Source: Candidatus Aenigmatarchaeota archaeon
GTDB taxonomy: Archaea; Aenigmatarchaeota; Aenigmatarchaeia; CG10238-14; SpSt-28
Assembly (NCBI GenBank): GCA_025057985.1
Contig: JANXEV010000004.1
Span: 1-53,870 of the forward strand
DNA length: 53,870 nucleotides
Direction: 5' to 3'
The notes beneath the pieces were generated by a model. The model saw only the letters and a list, made by a program, of their open reading frames with translations, did not search any database and was not told the DNA's origin. Below, piece by piece: positions 9,512 through 19,137 of the stretch. Each line of letters opens with the position of its first letter. The first letter of the stretch is position 1. A program made the translations under genes and the position numbers.

Positions 9512-9735
9512 CCACTCCATAGAAATTTAAGACTAAGGCTTTGTGAAAAGAGTTGATGGAAAATCATCAAGTTAAAACATACTTATTCTTCAAAAACACG
9601 AGTTCACAATTTTTCTAAACCATTTTTAAAAGTAGTGAGTCGACAATGAGAATGTGACTAAGAAAACTATTTCGACCGGAAAAATTTCATAACTAGTTCG
9701 CTAAAAAATTAAAGAACTCTAAAGAAAAAATCATT

Positions 9736-10548
9736 ATGAGAGAACCAAGATTTGCTGGCTATTTTTATCCGAGATATAGAAAAGATTTGGAATCTATGTT
9801 AGCTAGTTTTTTTGAAGAAGCAAGAAAAAATCTGAAAAAAATTGATAAAAAAGTTATCGGTCTCGTAGTACCACATGCCGGCTTCATTTATTCAGGAAAG
9901 ACCGCATCTTTCGGCTATTTTCATCTACCTACCAAAATCAAAACTGCCGTGATAATAGGACCTAACCACACTGGTTATGGTAAAAAAGTTTCTGTTTATT
10001 CGAAAGGAAAATGGAAAACACCATTAGGTGAAGTAGAAATCGATGAAGAACTTTCAAGAGAAATCATAGAAAATTCTAGGTATGCAGAAGAAGATGAAAT
10101 CGCACATATGGAAGAACATTCAATAGAAGTACAAATACCCTTTTTACAATATCTTTACGGAAATTCTTTTAAAATAGTTCCTATATGTTTGATGGATCAG
10201 TCAGAAGAAGTAGCCGAAGATCTCTCGGAATCGATACTAAAAACGAAGAAAGATTTTATTATAATTTCTAGCTCCGATCTGACTCACTACGAGGACTACA
10301 AATCTGTGGTTAGAAAAGACGAAACAATCATCGAGGCTATAAAATCTATGAATTTAAAAAATTTCTACCTAACTCTAAGAAAAATCAAAGCCACAGCTTG
10401 TGGATACGGCGCAATAGCGACTTTAATTTCGATAACGGAAAAATTGAACGGAAAAATTGAACTCGTAAAATACTCTACAAGTGCAGAAACTAGTAGAGAC
10501 TACGAGCATGTAGTCGGATATGCTTCTTTGATAAGTTATATCGAATGA
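9736..10548 (+). CDS. MEMO1/AmmeMemoRadiSam protein B family
   Basis: 'GLVVPHAGFIYSGKTASFGY', 'HSIEVQIPFLQYLY', 'SSSDLTHYEDY'. Confidence 0.92.
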   Translation: MREPRFAGYFYPRYRKDLESMLASFFEEARKNLKKIDKKVIGLVVPHAGFIYSGKTASFGYFHLPTKIKTAVIIGPNHTGYGKKVSVYSKGKWKTPLGEVEIDEELSREIIENSRYAEEDEIAHMEEHSIEVQIPFLQYLYGNSFKIVPICLMDQSEEVAEDLSESILKTKKDFIIISSSDLTHYEDYKSVVRKDETIIEAIKSMNLKNFYLTLRKIKATACGYGAIATLISITEKLNGKIELVKYSTSAETSRDYEHVVGYASLISYIE

Positions 10549-10570
10549 TAGAAAAACGTCGATCGAAAAG

Positions 10571-11773
10571 TTACGGAGTAAACCATTCTATTTCATAGTA
10601 TTTATGTTCCGAATCTGGTAAATCGATTCTGTTAGCCAAGTAGTAAGTGATACTGGTTTCTCTGTCATTAATAGCTATCAACAACCTTAAACCTAATTCA
10701 TCAGCTCTATCTAAAGCGCTTGCTAACATCTTCCCACTTAGATTTTCATCTTCGTTTAAAGAAAGTACAAGAAAAGATGGGTCATCTTGATCTGGTCTTT
10801 CAACTTGGCTCCCTGATTTTCTGTGCCAAGCCACGAAGTCTATCGGTGTTTTTTCTTTCAAATAATCTTCTTCCTTCATTCCAGGTATAGCCATTATAAA
10901 AGTTTTTCTTACACTATGCGCTACTCTTATGGCTCTTGACCATTCGCTCATTGGCATACTGACTTCCTTCGGAAATACATGTAACACATGTTTAGAATGC
11001 ACCCATTCTTTTTTGCTCGACACTGGCCTAGCATTAGGAAAATAGACTCTAAAATGAGTTCCAAATTTAAACCCAGTTTTTAGTATAAAGCCTCTGTCTC
11101 TCCAATCTTCATATACCTCTAGAATTCTAGAAAAGTATGGAATTCTTTTCTGTATTTCTTTACAAATCTCTTCAAAAGTTATTTCTGAATCGCTCGAAAG
11201 CTCAATAACCTTAAATCCTTTCTTCGCCAAATAAGCAGTTTCTACTGGATCTAAAGTTAGATTGTTCCCTCTATCCACATTTTTATAGACACCCCATTGA
11301 CCAAACCAATGATTTTCAAACAAACTTCTAGCTTCTTTTCCGAAAGCTAGAGAAAAACATTCCTCTTTCAAAAAATAAATTGTGATCTTTGTGTTGAGGT
11401 TGTAAGTAGAAGAAGGATACTTTTTTATCGGGCTCTTACCAAAATTTTTGAGGCTTATTCTCTCTGGAAAAGTTATGAACAACCCTCTTTCTCTCCAATC
11501 TCTGAAAACGTTGTATTTAACAAAGTAGGACGGCGAGTAAAATCTCTTAAAAATCTGCTGAAGTGGCAACTCTTCATTTTTTTCCAAAACTTTAAGATTC
11601 CTGATGTTGCTAAGATAGAAAAGCTCTATCGGATGTAAGTAAACTTTGTTGTTTTTCTTTTCTCCAAAAAAACTTTGAGATAGCTCTAGGTTTGTAGAAA
11701 AGATTAAATCATTCTTAATGAAAATCTTTGCTTCTTCTTTTTGTGACTTCATTCTATTTCCCTCAGCGTACAT
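10571..11773 (-). CDS. endA: tRNA-splicing endonuclease, apparent three-unit (alphaN-alpha-betaC, epsilon2-like) form
   Basis: 400 aa; catalytic unit 'DWRDRGFILKTGFKFGTHFRVYF...HSKHVLHVFP...RAIRVAHSVRKTFIMAI'; N-terminal non-catalytic 'FRDWRERGLFITFPER'; C-terminal 'LRLLIAINDRETSITYYLAN' beta-like unit. Confidence 0.92.
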   Translation of the reverse strand: MYAEGNRMKSQKEEAKIFIKNDLIFSTNLELSQSFFGEKKNNKVYLHPIELFYLSNIRNLKVLEKNEELPLQQIFKRFYSPSYFVKYNVFRDWRERGLFITFPERISLKNFGKSPIKKYPSSTYNLNTKITIYFLKEECFSLAFGKEARSLFENHWFGQWGVYKNVDRGNNLTLDPVETAYLAKKGFKVIELSSDSEITFEEICKEIQKRIPYFSRILEVYEDWRDRGFILKTGFKFGTHFRVYFPNARPVSSKKEWVHSKHVLHVFPKEVSMPMSEWSRAIRVAHSVRKTFIMAIPGMKEEDYLKEKTPIDFVAWHRKSGSQVERPDQDDPSFLVLSLNEDENLSGKMLASALDRADELGLRLLIAINDRETSITYYLANRIDLPDSEHKYYEIEWFTP

Positions 11774-12162
11774 TCTAACGGTGGATAGGTGATTATCTCA
11801 CATATCAAATCAATCGTATCATTCAAAGACGGGTCCTTCATCTCCCTACTTCCTTTTAAACTTTCTACTTTTAAGAAGTCTTCACCTAAGCTGCCGACAT
11901 TATTTCCTATAAGGTAAGCGTCATTTTTTGACACAAAGTATTCCAAATATCTCTTTATTTCGTCTTCAGAAGTATAGTTATAGTATATCAAAGTATAACC
12001 ATCTCTCAACAAAATATCCCTTTGGGCCTCAGAAATTCTGCTTAGCACTTTTTCCTTAGGTAACTCCACTTCAGGAGTTTGGAAGACTAAAGTGTAATTG
12101 TAGGCTATCGAAGACATGAAAAGAATCAATATCAAAATCAAAACCGCAGCTTTCTTCTCCAT
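11749..12162 (-). CDS. Small single-TM conserved protein
   Basis: MEKKAAVLILILILFMSS... start chosen inside the longer ORF (11749..12414), because the longer start overlaps the opposite-strand gene. Confidence 0.5.
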   Translation of the reverse strand: MEKKAAVLILILILFMSSIAYNYTLVFQTPEVELPKEKVLSRISEAQRDILLRDGYTLIYYNYTSEDEIKRYLEYFVSKNDAYLIGNNVGSLGEDFLKVESLKGSREMKDPSLNDTIDLICEIITYPPLECTLREIE

Positions 12163-12214
12163 AAATTCTTTTCTCGGTTTGAAAGAATAAAACTTTTCAC
12201 ACCAGTATAATTTT

Positions 12215-13000
12215 ATGGTAGTTGAATCGATAATTAGGGTAAAAGAAAGTTTAAAAACGCCTTGGCAATTTCTAATAGCTACGATGATAATAACATTCGT
12301 CTCTTTTCTAATATCTTTTATAATCTTTAAACACGACGTGGGACTGTATTCCGTCTTTCTCATAACAATTGGTTTGATACCGATTACTTTCAGATTGAAC
12401 AAATATGCATTCAAAAAAAGTTCAAGAGAAAGGCCAAAAAGTATAATTTCGGTTTTCTCATACTATAAAGAAATCATTCTAGCATATGCTTCTATCTTCA
12501 TAGGAATCACGACAGTTCTCTCCATACTTTACATGATCCTACCAGAAGAAATTTCGATCAAAACATTTCAAACCCAAATAAACGAAATAAAGTCGATTAG
12601 AGGCTATTTTTCTTTTGGCGGCGCGTTCCAAACAATATTCTTTAATAATATTGGCGTCTTGATGGTTTGTTTCGCTTTCTCTCTCATCTACGGAGCTGGA
12701 GCAGTTTTCATCCTTACCTGGAACGCTTCAATACTATCAACAGCAATTGGGATGACGGCGAAAGCGCTAGGTGGAATGAGTGCACTACCATTAGCTGTTT
12801 TAGTCTACTTTCCACACGGTAGTTTAGAAATACTCGCATACTTTTTAGGAGCAATAGCTGGCGGTATAGCTTCAAATTGTATAGTGAAAAATGTGATAGA
12901 CGCCAAGATTTTTCAAGCTATAGCATTTTTACTTTTAGTAGGAATTTTCCTTCTATTTTTAGGAGCCTTAATCGAAACGGTCTCTATAGTTCTAGGATAA
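12215..13000 (+). CDS. SpoIIM/DUF95-family integral membrane protein
   Basis: 'FNNIGVLMVCFAFSLIYGAGAVFILTWNASILSTAIG...FPHGSLEILAYFLGAIAGG'. Confidence 0.8.
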   Translation: MVVESIIRVKESLKTPWQFLIATMIITFVSFLISFIIFKHDVGLYSVFLITIGLIPITFRLNKYAFKKSSRERPKSIISVFSYYKEIILAYASIFIGITTVLSILYMILPEEISIKTFQTQINEIKSIRGYFSFGGAFQTIFFNNIGVLMVCFAFSLIYGAGAVFILTWNASILSTAIGMTAKALGGMSALPLAVLVYFPHGSLEILAYFLGAIAGGIASNCIVKNVIDAKIFQAIAFLLLVGIFLLFLGALIETVSIVLG

Positions 13001-15823
13001 AAAATATATAGCCGGTTTTGAAGGTGTCGCTTGATATTTTTTCTCCAAAGTACTTTCTTCTTCTTCCACAACATTCACTCTGCATCCAAACTCTCTCTCG
13101 AAAAATTCTAAATTCTCTTTCAACAAATCAATTTGATTTTTTCTATCTAGAACTTTAGTCAACTCTTTCTTTCTATATGCGTCCTCCATTTTTTTGTAAA
13201 ACTTTACCATACTTTGTTTTTCTTTCTCATCTTCTACAGACTTCAAAACAGCTTCCATTGAAGGTATTTTTCCGTTTAAGAAACTCTCATACAAATCAAA
13301 TTTTTTCTTACTTCCAACTATTATAAAGATCTCTTTTGGTTCTTTTTTCACTATCTTAATTATCTCTTTTATGTCATTCGTCGTTTGTTGAATAAAGTTT
13401 TCAAAATCTATATATTTTTCCTCTATGATTTCGAATCTAGGATAACCGCTTTCGAAAACAAAACCTTTCTCTCCCAACATACTCCACATTTCTTCGGACA
13501 AATGTGGTAGCAAGGGCGATAGAACTTTTACCCAGACTTTTAAAATCTCTTCCAAAGTTTTCCTATTTGCTCTTTCTATTCCACCGACTCTTTTTAGGTA
13601 CCAATCGATTTTGTTTAGAATATCAAAGATCAAAAGCTGAGAGGCGCTCCTAAATTTTAACTCTTCGTACATCTTCTCCGCTTCTAAAATGTTTTTTTTC
13701 ACATAAACCTCTATGAATCTATCTATGTTTTTCTTTTCCCTAACCTCAGCTTTTTTTGAATTTTCTATCAACCAGAAAATAGACTTTATTCTCTCGAAGA
13801 AAGTTTGAATATTTTCGAATCTCCAATCCGCATCATTTAGATCCTCGGCGGACGAAATTATGTTTAACCTTACCAGATCGCTGCCGAATTGATTTATCAA
13901 GTCTATCAAAGGTATAACATTTCCTTTACTTTTACTCATTTTTTCTCCCATGACGTTTACAAATCCATTTACACCTATAGCTTTTGGCCAGTACTTTTCT
14001 TCGTCCCATATGGCCACATGATGGAAAATGAAAAAAGTAAGATGATTTTGTATCAAATCTTTTCCAGAGCCTCTAAAGTCAACAGGATAGAAATATTCAA
14101 ATTCTTTCCTAGCTTTTTCCAAAACGTCCTCACTTACAAAATTTTCTCTCACCACATCCCTAACTTTCCCCTTACCTAAGAAAATGTAATCAAAGAAAGA
14201 GTCTTTTATTTTTTCTGCGTCCAAATCTTTAATCAAATGATAGATTGTGTATAAACACATGTAAATAGTAGAATCGCTCAGCGTCTCTACAATCCATTCT
14301 TTATCCCAAGGTAATTTCGTTCCTAACCCAGTTTTTCTTGCACATGCCTTATTTTCTAACCAATCTATCGTATTGAGAAATTGCTCTCTCGCTTCCTCAG
14401 GGCAAATTCTCATACTAGACAGGGCTTTTTTCGCTTTTTTCTTCCACTCTAAATCAGAATACTTCAAAAACCACTGGTTTTCCAATATCTTAATGTAGCA
14501 TCTAGTCTTACATCTACATATAACTTCTCCGCTAGGCTCCCAAATAGAGTCTAAAGAGTTAATCTTTTTCAGATTTTCTATAATTTTTTTCTTAGCTTCG
14601 CTAACCGGAACGTTTTTGTAGTCATCGACTATCATAACTCCTTTGTGAAACTCTTTCTTATACAACTCTTCAGTCGCTAATTCTAATTTCTCTCTCTCAT
14701 CTTGATTAGAAATATTAAATTTTTCACAAACTTCTTTAGCTGGTATTTCGCCTAAACCAGGAGTGTAAATTATCTTTTTAATTTCAATTCCCTCCACCAA
14801 CTCCCTCATCTTTAAATCTTCGACCTTCTTTAAATCCTGCAAACCGATAAAATCGAAAGGTGCGTGAGCTGGAACGGACATAACGATTCCTGTGCCTATT
14901 TTCAATTCAACAAACTTAGCAGGTAATATTGGTACAGCTTCACCAGTTATAGGATTGGTTACAAGTTTTCCGAGTAAAGTGTTTGAATTTAATTCTCCTA
15001 AAATTTCTATTTTCTTCAACTGGTCTGAAAGTTTAATGCACGAATCTTTACTTAATATCCAAATTTCCTCGCCGATCTTTACTTTTAAATAACTCGTATC
15101 TGGTTTGATCCAGATATTTGTCACACCATAAATGGTCTCTGGTCTTAGAGTCGCACAAGGTATTATTTCTCCTGAGTCCAGTTTAAACTTTATTATGTAA
15201 AACTCTACCGGACTTTCTCCTTCACCCTTCAATCTATCATGATCACCGGTCGGAGATTGGCACTTAGGGCACCAAACGACAGGATGTGTCCCTTGAACAA
15301 TATATCCCTTCTTTTTGAGCGTGTTATACTGCCATTCTATGAATTTATTATACATCGGTGTTATAGCCGTTATAAATGTTCTTCTCCAATCGATAGAAGC
15401 TCCTGCCAATTTTAAAATTTCTATCCATTTTTTCATCCAAAACATAGCCGTGTACTCTGGCCCTTTTTCTACAAAATTTTTTATTTCTTCGTCACTCGCA
15501 CCAAAAAGTTTAAAAGTCGCTGCTTGTGTTTCATCCCCCTCTTTCAATCTTTCAATAGTCCCTAGAATTGGTTCGCCAGTAGCGTGGAATGATTGTGGAA
15601 ATAAAACGTTAAATCCTTGCAATCTTTTAAACCTGGCATATGATTCTATCCTGAAGAAAGTATAACTATGACCGATATGTGGAGCGCCATTCACATATGG
15701 GTATGGAAATGTTATAAAAAACTTTCTTTTATCGCTAACATTAGATTCGAAAATTTTGCTTTTTTCCCACTCTTTTTGCCACTTTCTCTCTATTTCCACA
15801 ATCTTCTTAAAATCCAATTCCAT
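12992..15823 (-). CDS. leuS: Leucyl-tRNA synthetase
   Basis: 'FPYPYVNGAPHIGHSYTFFR', 'CPKCQSPTGDHDRLKGEG', 'GEKMSKSKGNVIPL'. Confidence 0.95.
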   Translation of the reverse strand: MELDFKKIVEIERKWQKEWEKSKIFESNVSDKRKFFITFPYPYVNGAPHIGHSYTFFRIESYARFKRLQGFNVLFPQSFHATGEPILGTIERLKEGDETQAATFKLFGASDEEIKNFVEKGPEYTAMFWMKKWIEILKLAGASIDWRRTFITAITPMYNKFIEWQYNTLKKKGYIVQGTHPVVWCPKCQSPTGDHDRLKGEGESPVEFYIIKFKLDSGEIIPCATLRPETIYGVTNIWIKPDTSYLKVKIGEEIWILSKDSCIKLSDQLKKIEILGELNSNTLLGKLVTNPITGEAVPILPAKFVELKIGTGIVMSVPAHAPFDFIGLQDLKKVEDLKMRELVEGIEIKKIIYTPGLGEIPAKEVCEKFNISNQDEREKLELATEELYKKEFHKGVMIVDDYKNVPVSEAKKKIIENLKKINSLDSIWEPSGEVICRCKTRCYIKILENQWFLKYSDLEWKKKAKKALSSMRICPEEAREQFLNTIDWLENKACARKTGLGTKLPWDKEWIVETLSDSTIYMCLYTIYHLIKDLDAEKIKDSFFDYIFLGKGKVRDVVRENFVSEDVLEKARKEFEYFYPVDFRGSGKDLIQNHLTFFIFHHVAIWDEEKYWPKAIGVNGFVNVMGEKMSKSKGNVIPLIDLINQFGSDLVRLNIISSAEDLNDADWRFENIQTFFERIKSIFWLIENSKKAEVREKKNIDRFIEVYVKKNILEAEKMYEELKFRSASQLLIFDILNKIDWYLKRVGGIERANRKTLEEILKVWVKVLSPLLPHLSEEMWSMLGEKGFVFESGYPRFEIIEEKYIDFENFIQQTTNDIKEIIKIVKKEPKEIFIIVGSKKKFDLYESFLNGKIPSMEAVLKSVEDEKEKQSMVKFYKKMEDAYRKKELTKVLDRKNQIDLLKENLEFFEREFGCRVNVVEEEESTLEKKYQATPSKPAIYFLS

Positions 15824-15864
15824 CTTTTAATTTAAAAGAAACATCATTAAATAATTTATAATGA

Positions 15865-15965
15865 GCCCCCGTAGCTCAGCTTGGATAGAGCGGCACCCTT
15901 CTATCGAGAAGGTTTGAGAAAAGGATGAAAGGTGACGGTCGCGGGTTCAAATCCCGCCGGGGGCG
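15865..15965 (+). tRNA. tRNA-Arg(TCT) with intron (provisional intron 15904..15929 at 37/38)
   Basis: Acceptor GCCCCCG/CGGGGGC, D-arm GCTC..GAGC, T-arm GCGGGTTCAAATCCCGC; anticodon loop CTTCTA|..|A; G27-A43 mismatch and an imperfect BHB lower the certainty on anticodon/intron. Confidence 0.75.
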
Positions 15966-16064
15966 AGTAAAATTTTCTATTTCACACCATTAACACAAAA
16001 ACTTTAAGCATTACGAAATTTACAAACCTAAAAAATTTTATATTTCTCAATCTTATCTTTTATT

Positions 16065-17162
16065 ATGAAAAAGATTACAATAAATAGAATTAAAATCAAA
16101 GGTATTTCTCAGTTTGTTGCTTCTATTATTTTGATTTCTATCGTAGTTTTTATCTCTATAGTAATTTTTGGTTTTATGCGTGAGTATCTTTCTGAAACAG
16201 CTAAGGAAGTGGAAGAAGAAAGTTTTAAACGTATAAATTGGTTAGGAGAATATTTGGAGTTAGTCACTGTAACTAATAAGAGAATAATAGCTCTTGCTCC
16301 TGGAGCTCCTCCTGAGTATACGGTTTTGAAAGTATATGTGGATGGGAGAGAATATAGAATAGCAAATAGGACTTATGGTAATGTTATTGTTTTGGATTTT
16401 GAAGAGCCGATTCCTAGTGGGGATAGAAAGTTGATGTTTTTTACTAACACTAAGAGAACTTGGGTTTTTGATGTTTATGTTATAGAATGGGAGGAAACAA
16501 AAAATGGTTGGTTGGATGGGTTTAGGTATAAGAGGGAGATAGTTATAGATAATTCTTTGAATCAGAATAATTTAACGGATTATCAGGTTTTAGTTACGTT
16601 GAATACACAGAATCTCATTTCCCAGGGTAAAATGAGAAGCGATTGTGGAGACATAAGACTTGCTGATAGTGATATGAGAACTTTATTAAATTATTGGATT
16701 AAACCAAATACTTGTGGTACGAGTGACACAAGAATTTGGGTTAGAATGCCGTCTATCTCTGCTGGTTCAACAAAAAAGATTTACATGTTTTATGGAAATG
16801 CTAGCCTAGTTTCTACAGGTAATGGTTACAATACTTTCTTGGCGTTTAATTTAAGTTTTGATGGACCTATAGGTGGGAGAGTTTCATTAGGAGGTCAACA
16901 TTCTTGTGCTTTGTTGAGTAATGGGTCGGTGATGTGTTGGGGGAATAATTGGTATGGACAACTAGGGGATGGGACAGGAGGTTATTTGATTAGAAATACT
17001 CCTGTTTTAGTTCTAAACTACAACCTAGGTGGAAGATATGAGAAAACAGGTGGAATAACAACACCACATAGACCTCCCTATTTTTTTGACACTTATTTCG
17101 TTAGAAGATATTCACCAATAGAACCAACAATAACGGTAGGAGAGGAGATTTCAAGACAGTAG
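16065..17162 (+). CDS. Pilin-like N-terminus + DUF2341-like domain + RCC1-like repeat protein
   Basis: 'GISQFVASIILISIVVFISIVIFGFM', 'YWIKPNTCGTSDTRIWVRMPSISAGSTKKIYMFYGN', 'GGQHSCALLSNGSVMCWGNNWYGQLGDGT'. Confidence 0.65.
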   Translation: MKKITINRIKIKGISQFVASIILISIVVFISIVIFGFMREYLSETAKEVEEESFKRINWLGEYLELVTVTNKRIIALAPGAPPEYTVLKVYVDGREYRIANRTYGNVIVLDFEEPIPSGDRKLMFFTNTKRTWVFDVYVIEWEETKNGWLDGFRYKREIVIDNSLNQNNLTDYQVLVTLNTQNLISQGKMRSDCGDIRLADSDMRTLLNYWIKPNTCGTSDTRIWVRMPSISAGSTKKIYMFYGNASLVSTGNGYNTFLAFNLSFDGPIGGRVSLGGQHSCALLSNGSVMCWGNNWYGQLGDGTGGYLIRNTPVLVLNYNLGGRYEKTGGITTPHRPPYFFDTYFVRRYSPIEPTITVGEEISRQ

Positions 17163-18491
17163 AATTTTTATAGCCTTTACTGCTCTTTCTGGGGAATGAA
17201 AAACCGGCACCTTTCTTTTCTCCAATTCTTTTATCATTTCGATAGATTTCTTACCACTCATACAAACAACTTTAGGTTTTTTAAAAGAAAGAATAGCTTC
17301 AACTATTCCCTCGTTTATCATTGGTGTTTGTGTTAAAACGACCACCAAATAAACATCGTATTCATCATGTTTTTCTAAAACTTCAAAAACTTGCTTATAC
17401 CTTTCTGGTGTAGCGTCTGCTATAATATCTATCGGATTTTTCAAACTCGCAAAAGGTGGTAGAATTTTTTCCAAATCTTTCTTCAATTCTTCTGAAGGTT
17501 CAGGTAATTTTAATTCGTTCTTCTCGGCTTCGTCTGAAGCTAGAACGCCAAAACCTCCTCCGTTAGTCACAACACAAACTCTATCACCGTTAACTTTTTC
17601 CATGAAAGAAAAAATTTTAACACTGTCTACCAATTCTTCCCAAGTCTTCGCCTCTCTAACTTTAAATTGTCTCAAAACATTTGAAAAAACAAAGTAATCT
17701 CCCGCTAAAGAGGAAGTGTGAGATGAAACCGCCCTAGAACCTGACTTTGTTTTTCCACCTTTCAACAAAATTATAGGTTTTCTAGCATTTCTAACGGCCT
17801 CTAAAAATTTTTTACCATCTCTTATTCCCTCGATAAAACCCGCGATAACCTTCGTTTTCTCATCCTTTAGAAAATATTGAATTATATCGCTCTCGTTTAT
17901 ATCGCATGCATTCCCGTAAGAAATCAATTTGGATATCCCTATATTAGACTCAGAAAAACTTTCCATGGCCAAAACTGCAACTGTCCCCGATTGAGAAAAA
18001 AACGAAACATTACCCTCGCCAGGTTTATTAACGTCTTGATCTAAGAAAAAAGTAGCATCTAAACCTATTTCCGGATTAAAAACTCCTATGGTGTTTGGAC
18101 CGACTATTCTTATTCTATATCTCTCGGCTATCTTTTTTATTTCTCTTTCCAAAACCTTACCTTCTTCTCCAGCTTCCGAAAATCCAGCGGATATTATGAC
18201 AACGTTTTTCACGCCCTTCTTTCCACATTCCTCTAAAACATTTGGAACTATATTCGACTTGACAGCAATTATACATAAATCGATTTCGTCTTCTACCTCT
18301 AAAACAGAAGGGTAAACTTTCAGACCTAAAATAGAGTCTGCGTTTGGATTGATAGGATAAATTTTTCCTCTAAATTTCTCTTTTAGATTTTTCACCAAAG
18401 AAAAACCTATCTTTCCTTCTTTCTGACTAGCACCGATGATTGCCACAGACCTTGGATAAAAAAACTTTTCCATCATCTTAAAAACCTCCAA
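17151..18491 (-). CDS. acdA: Acyl/acetyl-CoA synthetase (ADP-forming) alpha subunit
   Basis: 'FYPRSVAIIGASQKEGKIGFSLVKNL', 'RIVGPNTIGVFNP', 'SSHTSSLAGDYFVFSNVLRQ'. Confidence 0.88.
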   Translation of the reverse strand: MEVFKMMEKFFYPRSVAIIGASQKEGKIGFSLVKNLKEKFRGKIYPINPNADSILGLKVYPSVLEVEDEIDLCIIAVKSNIVPNVLEECGKKGVKNVVIISAGFSEAGEEGKVLEREIKKIAERYRIRIVGPNTIGVFNPEIGLDATFFLDQDVNKPGEGNVSFFSQSGTVAVLAMESFSESNIGISKLISYGNACDINESDIIQYFLKDEKTKVIAGFIEGIRDGKKFLEAVRNARKPIILLKGGKTKSGSRAVSSHTSSLAGDYFVFSNVLRQFKVREAKTWEELVDSVKIFSFMEKVNGDRVCVVTNGGGFGVLASDEAEKNELKLPEPSEELKKDLEKILPPFASLKNPIDIIADATPERYKQVFEVLEKHDEYDVYLVVVLTQTPMINEGIVEAILSFKKPKVVCMSGKKSIEMIKELEKRKVPVFHSPERAVKAIKILLS

Positions 18492-19102
18492 TCGACAACA
18501 TAAGCACCTTTTTCTGTTACTATAACAGGGTTAAAATCGAACTCTTTTATTTTTTCTTTTAAAAACATCCTCGCAGATTTAAGAATTAGATTGTACAAAG
18601 AAGTGAAATCGTACTTTTTTCCTCTATATCCTCTTAAAATTTCGTAAACTTTTGTTTGTCTGACCATATCTTCTACATCATCCTTTCTTAAAGGTAAGCT
18701 CCTTAAAGAAACGTCTCTGTAAATCTCAGTGTAAATCCCTCCTGCTCCAAAAACTATAACTTTACCGAACACTTCATCTGTTTTACCCCCGATAATAACT
18801 TCTAAACCTTTAACTTGTTCCTGCAAAACAAAACTTTCTATTCTAGCATCATCTTTGAAAGAAAAAACATTTTCCAAAATTTTCTTATAAGCTCGTCTGA
18901 GTTCATCAACACCTCTAATATCAGTCATTATTGCCCCCATTTCAGTTTTATGGATGACGTCCCTCGAATAGACCTTCAAAACTGCTTTTTCCAAATTTTT
19001 CATCCTTTTTTCCAAGACAGACAAATCCAAAGAAAAATAACTCCTACAAATCGGTATTTTATATTTCTTCAAAATAGACAAACTTTCTTTAAACCCGATC
19101 AT
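18473..19102 (-). CDS. acdB: Acyl/acetyl-CoA synthetase (ADP-forming) beta subunit, ATP-grasp
   Basis: 'VLKVYSRDVIHKTEMGAIMTDI', 'VLQEQVKGLEVIIGGKTDEVFGKVIVFGAGG'. Confidence 0.88.
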   Translation of the reverse strand: MIGFKESLSILKKYKIPICRSYFSLDLSVLEKRMKNLEKAVLKVYSRDVIHKTEMGAIMTDIRGVDELRRAYKKILENVFSFKDDARIESFVLQEQVKGLEVIIGGKTDEVFGKVIVFGAGGIYTEIYRDVSLRSLPLRKDDVEDMVRQTKVYEILRGYRGKKYDFTSLYNLILKSARMFLKEKIKEFDFNPVIVTEKGAYVVDWRFLR

Positions 19103-19137
19103 TTATTTAATTTCGCTAGGAGAATTAAATCTAAAAC

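Noticed and set aside
11749-12414. Full-length 221-aa ORF call
   Set aside because: The 5' third overlaps the opposite-strand SpoIIM-like gene; an internal ATG at 12162 precedes a TM segment and is a more likely start
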